64,000 bases of DNA from Areca catechu (taxonomy: Eukaryota; Streptophyta; Magnoliopsida; Arecales; Arecaceae), in assembly GCA_021397845.1 (NCBI GenBank), contig CM038039.1, forward strand, positions 175,806,526-175,870,525, written 5' to 3'. The notes under the pieces are model-generated. The model searched no databases. It had not been told where the DNA came from and saw nothing but the letters and a program-made list of their open reading frames with translations. Made by a program: the position numbers and the translations under genes. Shown in pieces: positions 45,702 to 57,255 of the stretch (positions are counted from its first letter, which is position 1; each line of letters begins with the position of its first letter).

Positions 45702-46546
45702 CTAAAGAAAAGGCAGAAAATATGAGATGGATTCAGGGCTAATCTGATTGGGTGGAAAGTAAGAAAAGGGTTCGGGATTAATTGGATAGACTAAGATGTA
45801 AGAAGGGGTGTTGGGAATTAATCCTGTACTAATGAGGTTTACCTTATGGGTTTGATATCTATCTAAAGGGTCTACATAATGGATGAAAAGGTCATTGATT
45901 TCAGGAAAAAGATCAAGTGAAGTTGAAAAGGTGACTTCATCTTGAGGGCATTGATCTAAAGAGATTAAGTCCTTAATAAACTTTTCTGGTTCATAAATCA
46001 AAGGACCGGGCTCTTTGATTGGGCTTTCTTCTAGTGGCTCCTCAAGTAAAGCTCTAATAGTGGGACTGGATTTGTCAAGGTCTTATTCCTTTAAAGGTTC
46101 TTCCACTACAGGTTGGGTGTGGTTAAAGTTAGCTAACTCTAGGGTGGCTTCAACCTGGGTATCTACTGGATCAACTAACACTGCTATGGCTTCTATTGGA
46201 TCAACTAACATTGGATTGGCTTCTATCTGGGTTTGGTCAGGGTCAACTGATTCTAGGGTAGTGATTGGGTAAACAGTGTTTGGAATTGGGTAAATTTCTG
46301 GGCCCATTGTTCAATTAGGGCCTTGATGGTTTCTAGATTGGACTCCATGGTTGAAATAGGTTGGGCTTCAATCTTAACTAATTCTGGGTTGGTTTCTATT
46401 GGGGTTTGGTTATAGTCAACTACTTTTAGGTCTTCTATAGGTGTTTCTTCCTCTAGATCTACAATAGACTCATCATCTTCATACTCCTCCACTAAACTTG
46501 GGTCAGCCTCATATATTTCTTCTTCTAGGTCATCTTGGTGAACCAA
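45702..46546 (-). pseudogene. Acidic and unnamed conserved region of V
   Basis: The frame at 46253-46546 reads LVHQDDLEEEIYEADPSLVE, and 45702-46307 gives VDPIEAIAVLVDPVDTQVEA, then LDLFPEINDLFIHYVDPLD and TPSYILVYPINPEPFSYFPP, ending SISYFLPFL. A stop unique to V lies near 46092. Closely parallel to W. A stretch of about 40 bases found in W (around 39350-39400) is missing near 45655. Confidence 0.6.
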
Positions 46547-46554
46547 TGGGGTAT

Positions 46555-46798
46555 TAGGAGGGGTTTGGCTAAAGGAAAACTGGCTAGGGTCTGGGATGCT
46601 GATCCTATGGGGTTCAAGCTGACTAAGGGTTATGGGTTTATAGGTTATGGGTTAAGTCCTAAGGGTTGACTCAAATTCCAAAGCTATGTTATAGGCTTCC
46701 TCTAAGTTCTGAATTTGCCAATGAGATAGTTCCCACTGGATGTCTTCATGAAGGCCTGTCTCAAACCTGGATAAGGTCACTGATTCGGGTTCATCTTG
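46555..46798 (-). pseudogene. gag core of V, distal part
   Basis: The minus strand reads DEPESVTLSRFETGLHEDIQ and LSHWQIQNLEEAYNIA, the gypsy Gag core just after the point where U is inserted (46798/53353). No zinc knuckle follows: the frame goes straight to the acidic region, so V lacks an NC domain. Confidence 0.75.
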
Positions 46799-48255
46799 TG
46801 ATGCTGGACTAATATTCATGCAATTCTTTTTGTATGTTTTATATGTGGGGTTAGGTGATTAATTCCCAAATTTCAGATCAAAATTAGTTGTAGGAGATTT
46901 TGTATGAATTTTTGAATCTAGGCATGCAGATTAGAACCTAGAAAAGTACTAAAGAAGGATCGCCGAGGCTGAGAAGCCTTGGTTAGGGAAAGTTCTCCTA
47001 AAATATAAAGACTGGAGGTAGAGGGGGTGTACCTGACAATGTCTGAAGTGCCTGATGAAGATCGCAGTGAAGGGATCTCTCGTTCCTCGATGGATGCGGC
47101 CTGGAAAACCGAGCCAAAGACCCACGGATACCCGACTTTCTGCTCTATGGTCCGATTGAGGCTTGGCTAGAGTCGTTAGATTCGTAGGAACTCGGGAACT
47201 TGCAAACGACCTATCAGGGGTTAGAAAACTCAAAGGAAATCAAAAAAACAAAGGAAAATAGCAAAGAAAAGAAGTTTTGGAGGGGGCTGGAAGGATGGTT
47301 GGCGGCAGGAAGATAATTGCAAACACCGGGATGAAGAACTCTCAAACTCCTTTATGCACATAGCAGGGTAATCACACAAAGCAATAGAAGAACTCAAGGT
47401 TTATTTCATATATCAGAATCTAGCTTTATACAAGAGGCTAGGGTCCTTTAAATAGACCCTTAACCTTGGGCTCCAATTAAGGGCACGTTAGTCTTTACAT
47501 AAGAATCCTTTTCCCTCTCAAACCCTTGCTAGAAAATTAGGAAACATTAGGTAGAAAAAATTCTTAAAAATTTTCTTTACTTGGCCAGCACTCCAAGGAT
47601 GCCTAGGGGGGTGTGTTGTGCTTCTAAAAGCATCAAGAGGCCGGCCCAAAGGGGCTCTGGTGCATGGATTTTGGACTCTAGAAACTGGGATGGCCTGGTA
47701 GCCAGGTAACAGGAATATTCCCTGGTATCTTGCTTCTTAGGGGCTTGGGCTTGGCGCCTAGGCTTGATTTCTTTGGGCTAGGATGCAGATGGACCTCTAA
47801 AATCATGGATGCCTTGGTCTATGTATATACTTTGGCATCTGGAAGGGAATCTGGGCATCTGGAGGTTATCTGCAAGGAATTAGAGTTTTCTAAATTTTCC
47901 TCCTAGGGTCTTCAAATCTTCAAGCTGGGTTGGACTTGGGCTATACTTCCATGTCTTCAATATGGTTGGACTTGGTCTTCACTTGTATGATGTGGTCTTG
48001 AGTCTTTAATATGGTTGAACAGGACTCAAAAAAAATAAAATTAGCTCGACATGAGCTGACTAACACTGGACTGAACTAGCTCAACATGAGCTGACTAGTA
48101 TAGAATTGAAATAATAACTCAAAAGACTCAAATAACAACTAAAATGGACTCAGATGGGCTAAGCCCTTATTACATATGGACACATAAATTATTGATCAAT
48201 TCACAGAAGGTTTAAAAGCCTCTGTCTTATTCTGGTGCCTCTGGCGTCCCTACTA
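46799..48255 (-). mobile_element. 3' LTR of U
   Basis: On the minus strand it starts TAGTAGGGACGCC (TG decayed to TA) and ends TTAGTCCAGCATCA. 1457 bp, closely matching the 5' LTR. Confidence 0.88.
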
Positions 48256-48720
48256 ATTTTCCTGGGGTTGGAGGAACTCGACCCTGTCGAGTGAAGATCA
48301 GACTGGCTCATATATCTCTCGAGAAGGTCTGGGTTGAGCCATTGCAAGTCCTCTCGAGAAATCCATAAATCGTCCGACTCTAGCTGGCCTTGCCATCGGA
48401 CCAGGAAGCGTTGATAGTCATGGCCCCGGGTCATGATGGCTTGATCATCCAGGATATGCTCGATCCGTTCTCCTCTCGCAGGCCAATTTGTTAGTGGACA
48501 CTCTAGGTTAGGGTCACTCATAATTAAAAGGAATAGGTCCAAAGGCCTCACTAGGTATCGCTGTCGATTTCCTATACTCAACTAGGTCTATAATATTGAA
48601 GGTAGAACTAATGCCCATATCCGAAGGCAAGTCTAACACCTAGGCATTTGATCCAACCTTCTCTATCACTCTAAAAGGTCCGGCTCTACGAGCATGAAGC
48701 TTCTTTTAATCCTAAGCCTA
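48201..48720 (-). pseudogene. Integrase tail and chromodomain of U
   Basis: The minus frame reads KKLHARRAGPFRVIEKVGSN, DMGISSTFNIIDLVEYRK, then the chromodomain (RIEHILDDQAIMTRGHDYQ to ESDDLWISREDLQWLNPDLL), and the tail GTRIRQRLLNLL, which ends inside the LTR. A stop near 48641 and a frame change near 48545 break it. Confidence 0.82.
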
Positions 48721-49012
48721 ACCAACATAGAATCCACTACATCAAATTTTTTGGTCCATCTTCGGGAATTAGCCAGTTGTTTTAAGATTAGTGCAGGTGG
48801 TGAACATGCTAGGCACATGCAGACTCCTAACAAGATGATGCAAAAGACTCAAACTAACACCTAATAAACTCGACTTTGCATTCCTATCGAAGAAAATTTA
48901 TTAGACTTTTATGGGCCTAAACCTAAGAGACTATAGACTCTTTAGGTCTGACCCTAGTGTGGTGTGCACAAGAGTATTTACAATGGACTCCAAGCAAATG
49001 CCAAAGGGTATG

Positions 49013-49360
49013 CTAGAAGTATAATGCAAACCTAACTTGCGTAATGAATGCATGAAGTACGCTAATCTCAACTAAATGTAATCTAATGATCCTAGAAATG
49101 CTGGAGATGTCTGGAAAGGGCAGAAAATAGGAGGTGGGTTCAGAATTAGTTTGGTAGGGTAGAGAAAAAGGTTCCGGGTTAGTTGGATACAATAGGATAA
49201 AAGAAGGCATGTCAGGGACTAATCCTAGACTAATGAGGCTAACCTTATGGGGTTGCGGTATATCTATGGGCAAGAAAAGGTCCATGATATGGAAGGATGG
49301 GTCAACAATTTCTGGGAAGAGATCTTCAATAGGAATGGTTAGATCCTTTTCTGAGAGCAA
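49013..49360 (-). CDS. Conserved unnamed segment of U
   Basis: A 115-codon frame: PIEDLFPEIVDPSFHIMDL, HKVSLISLGLVPDMPSFILL, then PTSYFLPFPDISSISR and VRFALYF. It aligns by eye with W and V over about 100 residues although DNA identity is clearly lower, so the protein may have been under selection. No known fold. It overlaps the end of the gag-derived frame by about 20 bases in another frame. Confidence 0.6.
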   Translation of the reverse strand: MLSEKDLTIPIEDLFPEIVDPSFHIMDLFLPIDIPQPHKVSLISLGLVPDMPSFILLYPTNPEPFSLPYQTNSEPTSYFLPFPDISSISRIIRLHLVEISVLHAFITQVRFALYF

Positions 49361-50000
49361 TGGGTTAAGTAAGCCAAATCTTGAATAAAGTCTTCTTGTT
49401 CATGGAATTTAGGAATAGGCTCTACAATTAGATCCTTTTCTAGTGTTTCCTCAGGTAAAATCCTAGTATCAGAGTTCTCTTCCTCTAATTGTTCTTCCAT
49501 TATTGCTTTAGGTTGGATGTGCTCAAGGTCAACTAGCTTTATGCTGGTTTCTACCTCGGTATCTACTGGGTCAGCTAATTCTAGGTCTACTAAAGGTGTC
49601 TCCTCTTCTCCTTCATACTCATCCACTAGGCTCGCATCATCTTCATACAATTCTGTGTTAATGTAAGCCTTGTCAATCTCAGGAATGGTTGGAGAAGGTC
49701 GACTAGGAAAAAATTGGCTAGGTCCTGGTTTCTGATTATGGACACTAATCCTAGTAGGTTCAGGTTGCCTAAGGGGTAGTGGCTCACTACTGGGCTCATA
49801 TTTAGGGTTCCTAATCCTATAGGGTTCAAGTTGACTAAGAGAAACCTGACTAGTACTAGATTGATACTTAGGGGTTATGGGTTCTCTGGGCTCATAGGAT
49901 AAGGGTGCAGATCTATGGGTCATGGGATTATAGGTTCTGGGGTCATAGGATTTTGGGTCAGCTCTATGGTCAAGTTCTAACGATGGATCATGGTATGGGG

Positions 50001-50170
50001 TCCTCCTAAGGTTGGGCTCTCTATATGGGTCAGGATATTGGGTTCTCCTAGGGTTGGACTCCCTATATGGGTCAGAATATTGGGTTCTCCTAGGGTTGGA
50101 CTCTCTATATGGGTCAGAATATTGGGTTCTCCTAGGATTGGACACCCTATATGGGTCAGAATATTGGGTG
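50001..50170 (-). repeat. 42-bp tandem array (14-residue unit)
   Basis: About four units encoding NPRRTQYSDPYRES. A related pair lies in V near 53740-53870. Confidence 0.85.
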
Positions 50171-50344
50171 TTGGGTCTACTAGGCTCATGGGATATGGGT
50201 TCATAGGTTCTAGAGTCATAGGATTTGGAGTCATAAGATCTATAGGTTGTGGGTATACTAGGCTTATAGGGAGAGGGTAAATTGGATCTATCTTCTTGGT
50301 CTACAAAATCCTGATTGGTCCTTCTAGGACTAACCTTAGGGATT

Positions 50345-50764
50345 GGGTCATGACGATGGGCTCTCCTAGGTTCAGCCTCAAGGTATGGATCAAGGTTTGG
50401 GGTCCTCCTAGGTTCAATATCATAGTATGGGTCATGACGATGGGCTCTCCTAGGTTCAACCTCATGGTAGGGATCAGGGTTTGGGGTCCTCTTAGATTCA
50501 GTATCATAATATGGGTCATGACGATGGGCTCTCCTAGGTTCAACCTCATGGTAGGGATCAGTGTTTGGGATCCTCCTAGATTCAGTATCATATTATGGGT
50601 CATGATGATGGGCTCTCCTAGGTTCAACCTCATGGTAGGGATCAGGGTTTGGGGTCCTTCTAGGTTCAGTATCATAGTATGGGTCATGATGATGGGCTCT
50701 CCTAGGTTCAACCTCATGGTAGGAATCAGGGTTTGGGGTCCTATGGGTTTTCTTTAGGATCCCT
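50345..50764 (-). repeat. 84-bp tandem array, five units
   Basis: Units begin at 50345, 50429, 50513, 50597 and 50681. Each is two 14-residue half-units, DPYYDTEPRRTPNP and DPYHEVEPRRAHHH, kept in phase with the gag frame. Length differences are all multiples of three. Confidence 0.92.
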
Positions 50765-51006
50765 ATCCTATTCTCCGTCTGGTCAAACTTATTGGCTAAG
50801 GGTTCAAGTCTATTATTGGTTCAGGTAGTAGACTGATTCAATTGAGTCATTTGGGTAGTCATCTGGGTAGTTTACTGGGTAGTCATCTGGGCCATGGATT
50901 GGGTTAGCTGCTTAGCAAAGGCTTTCATTTGGGCTTCTAGCTTATCCATGGATTCAGACAAAAGTGGAGATGGTGGATGATATGAAATCCCTAATTTAGT
51001 GCTCAT

Positions 51007-51878
51007 GCAAGACTCGATCAAACCGACTATAGCTAACTAGACCTAGAGTCCAAAACTAAGGGCTCAATCAGGGTGGCAAACTAACCTATAGTAACCCTGT
51101 ACTCAGCCAGGCAGGTGTTAGGGGAGTGTTAGATCCCTGATTGCCAATCTTAGACACCAATCAGAGATTGGCCAGGTAGGCGGACCAGCACACAAGCCCT
51201 TCGGGACTGAATCCTTAAACCACCATTCTAGACACTGAGCACAAGTCACACACAGGTTAGCTTAATACAATGAAGTGACACTAAGCCTGGACCTGACCAG
51301 TTGGTGTCCCTAGCCCACTAGGGCAATTTAAGTCGAATTAATTTTAGGTTAAGGCTTGGGAATGAATGCAAGGGATGTAGTTTTGGGCTAAGGAGAGGTG
51401 ATCAAATCCTCCCCCTATCTGATATAGCAAGAGTGCCCTTAAAAGTAAATTATGCAATGATGGCAGGTAGATGAGCATGCAAATTAGGATTTAGATGTTT
51501 TTTTGGTATTTTTGGAGAATATGTAATTTTTTTTTATTTTGGTATTTTCTAAAATAAAAGTAAACTTGCAAATTATGGCCTAATATGCAGGAATTATACT
51601 GAAATTAAAAGATACGCAAAAGATGCTAAACAAAACCCTAAAACTTCCAAACTTGTCTTGATGAAAAATATAGAGCCAAAAATTTGTAGGCTGTATTTCG
51701 GCTTGCAGAAAATTCACAGGCTGAAATAAAATCTGCAAAAATTTCGAAAATTACTGTGAATTATGCTGAATCCAAAAAAATAAATTTTAGAATTTATGGA
51801 GTTTTTATCAGGGAGAAATAATATATAGAACAGAGTATATAAAGACTAAAAAATTTTAGAAAATAAGCCCTAATCTAA
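51007..51878 (-). promoter_or_regulatory. Leader of U with conserved hairpins
   Basis: Minus strand: family stem AGGGGGAGG (51416-51408) and CCTCTCCTT (51398-51390), then AGCCCAAAAC; mini-hairpin CCCGAAGGG near 51200; hairpin CCAATC-TCT-GATTGG (51171-51157) followed by GTGTCTA. Non-coding and AT-rich upstream. Confidence 0.75.
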
Positions 51879-51890
51879 GCTCTGATACCA
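51879..51890 (-). other. Primer binding site of U
   Basis: The minus strand reads TGGTATCAGAGC, two or three bases from the LTR end. Confidence 0.92.
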
Positions 51891-51892
51891 AA

Positions 51893-53352
51893 TTATGTGG
51901 GATTAATATGCATGCAATTCTTTTTGTATGTTTTATATGTGGGGTTTGGTGATTAATTCTCAAATTTCATATCAAAATTAGTTGTAGGGAATTTTGTATG
52001 AATTTTTGAAGCCAAGCATGCATATTAGAACCTAGAAAAGTACTAAAGAAGGATTGCCGGGGCTGAGAAGCCTCGGTTAGGGCAAGTTCTATTACAATAT
52101 AAAGACTGGAGGTAGAGGGGGTGTACCTAACAATGTCTGAAGCACCTGGTGAATATCATAGTGAAGGGATCTCTTATTTCTCGATGGATGCGGCCTAGAA
52201 AATCGAGCCAAAGACCCGTGGATACCCGGCATTCTGCTCAGTGGTTCGATTGAGGCTTGGCTGGAGTCGTTAGATTCATAGGAACTCGGGGACCTGCAAA
52301 CGACCTGTCAGGTGTTAGAAAACTCAGAGGAAATCAAGAAAACAAAGAAAAACATTAAAGGGAAGAAAGTTTTGGAGGGGCCTGGAAAAATGGTTGGCTG
52401 CAGGAAGATGATTGCAAACACCGGGATGATGAACTCTCAAACCCCTTTATGCACGCAGCAGGGTAATCACACAAAGCAATAGAAGAACTCAAAGTTTATT
52501 TCATATATCAAAATCTAGCTTCATACAAGAGGCTAGGGTCCTTTAAATAGACCCTTAATCTTGTGTTCCAATTAAGGGCACGTTAGTCTTTACATAAGAA
52601 TCCTTTTCCCTCTCAAACACTAGCTAGAAAATAAGGAAACATTAGGTAGAAAAAATCCCTAAAAAATTCTCTTGACATGGCCAACACTACAAGGATTCCA
52701 AGGGGGGCGTGTTGGAATTTCAAGAGCAGCAAGAGGCCAGCCCAAAGGGGCTCAGGTGCATGGGTTTGGGCCTCTGGAAGATGGGATGGCCTGGTAGCCA
52801 GGTAGCAGGAATATTCCTTGGTATCTTGCTTCTTAGGGGCTTCGGCTTGGTGCTTCGGCTTGATTTCTTTGGTCTAGGATGTAGATGGACCTCTAAAATC
52901 ATAGATTCCTTGGTCTATGAATATACTTTGGCATCTGGAAGGGAATCTGGGTATCTGGAGGGCATCTGCAAGGAATCAGGGTTTTCTGAAATTTCCTCCT
53001 GGGATGTTCAAATCTTCAAGCTGGGTTGGACTTGGGCTATACTTCCATGTCTTCAATCTGGTTGGACTTGGTCTTCACTTGTATGATGTGGTCTTGAGTC
53101 TTCAATATGGTTGAACAGGACTCAAAAAAAAATAAAATTAGCTCGACATGAGCTGACTAACACTGGACTGAACTAGCACAACATGAGCTGACTTGTATAG
53201 AACTGAAATAACAACTCAAAAGACTCAAATAACAACTAAAATGGACTCAGATGGGCTAAGCCCTTATTACAGATGGACTCATAAATTATTGATCAATTCA
53301 TAGATGGTTGAAAAGCCTCTGTCTTTTTCTAGTGCCTCCGGTGTCCCCACCA
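51893..53352 (-). mobile_element. 5' LTR of U (type 2)
   Basis: 1460 bp, from TGGTGGGGACACCGG (53352) to TTAATCCCACATAA (51893; final CA decayed). TATTTAAA promoter at 52549-52542. Flank TCTAG. Confidence 0.88.
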
Positions 53353-53927
53353 TCTAGGCAACACCTAAGGGCACATTCTTCAAATTGGGCTATATAATCC
53401 AACACATACCTATTTCCTTGATATAACCTATTTCATTGGTCTAGAAGGCACTGTCGATAGTATAGGGGAACATACTTAGCCCTAAGCTTTAACTTCATGG
53501 CTTCCCAGGTGGTAATGGGTAGGTTGCCTATTTGATTATTGAGTCTTTCTACTTGGTTCCAATGTAATCTAGCTTGATCAGTTAGCCTAAGCTGGACAAA
53601 TTGATACTTTTTCTCATCACTCAAGCCATACCATTCAAGATATTGTTCCATGTCTTTTTCCTAGTCTATGTAATCCTCAGGATTTGATGTGCCATTGAAG
53701 GTGGGTACTTGATAATTTGGCTTCCTATAGTTGGACTTCTGGTAAGGGTCAGAGTATTGGGTTCTCCTAGGGTTGGGCTCCAAGTATGGGTCATGGTATG
53801 GGGTTCTCCTAGGGTTGGGCTCCCTATATGGATCAGAGTATTGGGCTCTCCTAGGGTTGGACTTCATGGTCATACTAGTTGGGTTGGATTAAGTCTACTA
53901 GAATTGGGTTCTTAATCTAGTGGTCAT
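53353..53927 (-). pseudogene. gag N-terminus and core start of V
   Basis: ATG at 53927 (MTTRLRTQF), then stops, then MKSNPRRAQYSDPYREPNPR (three 14-residue units), then VPTFNGTSNPEDYIDWEKD and the Gag core MEQYLEWYGLSDEKKYQFVQ to PITTWEAMKLKLRAKYVP. It continues past U at 46798. V thus carries both the repeat and the true Gag core, linking U's repeat protein to a gag origin. Confidence 0.8.
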
Positions 53928-55012
53928 GCAACAAATCAAACAATCAAAATGAAATGATGCAACCAAGCATGCAAAAGAGAAAGAAAAGGCTAGTATAATC
54001 TAGGGTTTCCTAGACCTAGAGCCATAAACTGGGTTGGTCAGCTCAACTTACACCTAAACCAATAGCTAATCCTTCCATTGGCCAGGTAGTGGGTGGAAGT
54101 GTGGGAGGCCCTCCCTGCTTTCGCAGGGACCTATATAAAAACCACAGCACCACTTAGGTCATTTGACTTTGGATCCCCAGCCTTAGACACCAGCTTTCAA
54201 TAATAGCTAAGAGGTTAAATGCACTAGTTGGCCCACACAGCTCAGACCCGACCTGTTGATTTCTCCTAGCCCACTAGGGCAAATTAGGTCTAATAGATTT
54301 TAATTAGGCTTGGATTAGTATGATGATGGTGGTTTTGGGCCCAGGACAGGTGTTGAAATCCTGCCCTGATTTTATATTTTAAGTTGCCCTTAAGATTAGG
54401 TTAAAATGATGGCAATTGATGGCCCTGATGCAATCTAAAACAATCAAGAAAATAAAAAAATATATATTTTTTAATGATTTATGAAGTGCCAAATTAGGTT
54501 TAAGTTAACTGGGGTTATCAAATAAATTTTGGCTTGGGATTAGGGGTTTGGAAGTTAATTAGGTTTAGGTTGAGTCACGATACAGAATGTAGCAGAAATC
54601 AGTGAATTAGGATTTCAGTTGTTGCAAAGCTTGACACTGATCTTGATGCAGAAAAAAATCAAAAAAAAATTATAATAGAGGATAGATGGTACTAATGAAA
54701 CATACAAAATCTCATGCATAAAAAAAATAATATGATAATGCAAACCAAGAGATTTCTAAACTGCTATAGAAATTATCAAGATTCTATTAGGGTTTCTATT
54801 ATGCAAAATTTTAGAGATTTAGAGGTTCAGTAAAAATAAATAAAAATTCTGATAATTTCTAAAACAAAAGAGAGGACATTCAGTGAAAATTTCACAAAAA
54901 AATAAAATGTTTATGATTTTGAAATCAAATGAAACCTAGACACCTAATGCAGTGGACAGAATGCAGAATTAGCGTTTGCCAGTGCAAAGCAAATAAAAAC
55001 TATCCTAAACCC
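53928..55012 (-). promoter_or_regulatory. Leader of V with conserved hairpins
   Basis: Minus strand: family stem CAGGGCAGG (54368-54360) and CCTGTCCTG (54350-54342), then GGCCCAAAACCACCA; hairpin CCCTGC-GAAA-GCAGGG (54128-54113), a GNRA-type loop. Similar to P throughout. Confidence 0.78.
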
Positions 55013-55024
55013 ACTCTGATGCCA
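55013..55024 (-). other. Primer binding site of V
   Basis: The minus strand reads TGGCATCAGAGT, two changes from the usual site, three bases from the LTR end. Confidence 0.75.
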
Positions 55025-55027
55025 AAC

Positions 55028-55584
55028 TGATATGGGATGACTCTAATACTACTAAACATGCATGAAAAATAGTAAAATAATCTTTTTTGTGAGTTTTATA
55101 ATTTTATTTGTAGGCTAGATTCCCAAAATAAAGTAAGAACTAGCGGAAAGTCTAGCAGTGCAAAGAATCAACGGGTCGCAGGCGAACTCATGCAAACTAA
55201 TGAAATCACCAGGACCCGAGAGTTGAGAAACTCCAAGATTAGGATAGCTTTTCTTCATTAAATCAGAAAATAAGAGTTGGGAAGGTTTCTTACTAGTCAG
55301 AGATTGAAATTCAAAAGCAGCAGGGTTCACTCACAACTCTGATCGGAGCCTAAAAGAAGAAGACTTGTTTCCCACAAATCTGATGGCTGATATAGGCAGT
55401 CCGGGCAGCAAAGAAGGCCTCCTCAGGGGAGGAGAAGCACCTCAGGGATCCTACAAGTGTCATGGCTAATTGAAACAGCAATTAAAAAATAAGAAAAGGA
55501 CCTATGGATTGAAAGGAATCAGGATTAGGGGTAGAAGAGGGCAGTTTGAAGCTTATTGAAGATCTCCTTGCTTGGCGGCCTAGG
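55028..55584 (-). mobile_element. 5' LTR of V, distal part
   Basis: It ends AGTCATCCCATATCA at 55028 (minus). It is broken at CTAGG (55580-55584) by R. The equivalent unbroken sequence is at 35990-36000 in W's LTR. Confidence 0.88.
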
Positions 55585-57237
55585 TGGAGCGGGCACCAGA
55601 CTCAGAAGAAGACTTCAGAGCTCTATCTGGATCTCTGATTGACAATGCCCGAAGAATTAGGGTTTTCTGGTTTGTAATAAGGGTTGACTTGATCAACTCA
55701 ATTTTAGCTTGAGTCTGTATTCCCTGCAATTTATTTTTGTTGAGTCATGTTGACTCAGTAGTGGTCTAGGACTTCAACCTGGGTGTCACATTTTCTCCCA
55801 AGGCCAAGCAAGTGGGCGCCACACTCCCAGCCACACGCCTGAGTCCAGGGGGCACCATATCTCCATCCAGTATGCTCTGGTCCCCACACCACAAGATAGC
55901 AGGTCCCTTCTCTCATGCGCCACTTAAGGAGAAGACAATCTGGGATCCACAATTCAAGGGAGTGGTCAAGGAGTTTCCATAAGAGCCAAGCTATGAAAAG
56001 AAAGGAGCAAAGCTTAGGGAGGAAGACTAGGAGGCGCCCAAGTAATTCCAAATAAAACCAGGTATGAAAGGAAAGAAATTTCTCTTGAAGAGCAAGGTTA
56101 GGAGGCGCCCAAATACATCCAAATAAGACCAAGCATGGAAGGAAAAATATTTTTTCTTGAAAAGCAAGGCTAGGAGGCGCCACCCACTTTCCTTTTGAAG
56201 CCACCAATCAGCATTTTTGGAACCTTTTGGCCGGCCATAATGTGTGGGAATTGATCTAACAAACCTAATTTGAAGATCCCCATCATTAGTCCCACATGGA
56301 AAGATGTAAAACCCTACTCTCTTGTAAAGTCCTATAAATTAAACCCCTCTTATAAATTTTAAAGTAATCTGATGAATGAATCCAATTTATGTGTGAGCAA
56401 ACTCTGTGTTTTCTCTCTTCCACACTTGCATCCAGGTGTTGAGCTCCGTGAGGGAGTAAATCCGGGTTCCCTAGGAACCTTGAGGAGGTGTGAGATCTCC
56501 AACCCCGAAACCCGAGGTTAGCCACTTCACTCCAAAACCCTAGCCGCCCATAATTCTCCTCCCTCCACCAAACCCTAGCCTATCCCACCTCCCACGGCCA
56601 CTCTCTCAAAGTCAAGGCCGACCACCAGCATCCGGGTCCAGTCCGGATACTTCAGATTCAGAGCAAATTCCAGAGGGAGCCAGATCAACCTTTTGGAGAA
56701 TCCGGATTTCAGAAACATCAGCTTTCAAGTTCTTCAATCTAGTAAATCCTTCCTCGAGTATCTGATTCCATCACTTATTCTTCTTCTTTCCCAGATCTTG
56801 AGTTCAGGAGAAGCCGACTCGGCCACAGGACCAGTATTGGAGGATCCATTGCAAAGATATCCGAATCCGAGGATCCAACAATCTACTCGAGAGAGTTCTT
56901 CCACCAAACTTTTTGAAGATCACTGTCTGGTTGGTAACCCATCTCTTCTCTTTATTTATGTCCTGTTGAAAGTTCAGAGCAAAACCCTAGGTCTGGGAGT
57001 TTCTCAACCCCCAGCGATCCGTTACTTCTGAACCACTCTGATAACCTAGTTTCTTTTAAATTGTGCTTTCAATTATTACCTAGTTTCTTTCAATTTAGTT
57101 TAGCTTTCCTTTGAGTCAAAGCCAATTTCTGAAAATATATATAAAAAAAAAAGAATTAATCTTAATTTATTTCCGCATCGCATCATCTCTTCTTTCGTTC
57201 TGCATCATTTTGGTATCAGAGCATTCATTCTGCATCA
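55585..57237 (+). mobile_element. 5' LTR of R
   Basis: It starts TGGAGCGGGCACCAG (the 3' LTR has TGGTGCGGG). It ends TTCTGCATCA at 57237 after a 30-base extension containing an old primer site (57211-57222). The same extension is in the 3' LTR but absent from the solo LTR at 36276-37864. Confidence 0.85.
56333..56339 (+). promoter_or_regulatory. TATA box of R 5' LTR
   Basis: TATAAAT, followed by AAACCCCTCTTATAAA. Repeated at 61463-61469. Confidence 0.6.
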
Positions 57238-57255
57238 TTTTTGGTAGCAGAGGCC
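57211..57255 (+). other. Old primer site in the LTR and altered new primer site of R
   Basis: TGGTATCAGAGC at 57211-57222 now lies inside the LTR. The site next to the new LTR end is TGGTAGCAGAGGCC at 57242-57255, an imperfect match to the same tRNA. Confidence 0.75.

Larger units (their letters stand above)
49339..51006 (-). pseudogene. gag-derived repeat protein of U
   Basis: One frame from ATG 51006 (MSTKLGISYHPPSPL) to 49339, with stops near 50869, 50828 and 50593. Its open part is 49339-50145 (268 codons). It has a helical N-terminus with repeated QMTTQMT, then arrays of 14-residue units of the form DPYxExxPRRTxxx, a YDP/RTYNP stretch, a basic region, an acidic block (DDASLVDEYEGEEETPLVD) and a tail. 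The usual Gag core and knuckle are absent. Its role could be RNA binding in a particle built from another element's Gag; that is inference. Confidence 0.65.
46799..53352 (-). mobile_element. Gypsy element U (type-2 LTRs), complete, non-autonomous
   Basis: 6554 bp on the minus strand, inserted in V's gag. Flanks are TCTTG (46794-46798) and TCTAG (53353-53357), a 5-bp duplication with one change. It has both LTRs, primer site, leader, a long gag-derived frame and integrase tail/chromodomain, but no protease, RT or RNase H. V's gag reads coherently across the join. Confidence 0.9.

Noticed and set aside
50296..50757. Long repetitive open frames on both strands (153 codons plus, 138 codons minus)
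   Set aside because: They are other-frame readings of the 84-bp repeat; the gag-derived frame on the minus strand explains the repeat, being continuous with MSTKLG and the DPY-PRRT units.
50345..50764. CRISPR or satellite array
   Set aside because: The 84-bp units are contiguous without spacers and code in phase; it is an internal coding repeat.
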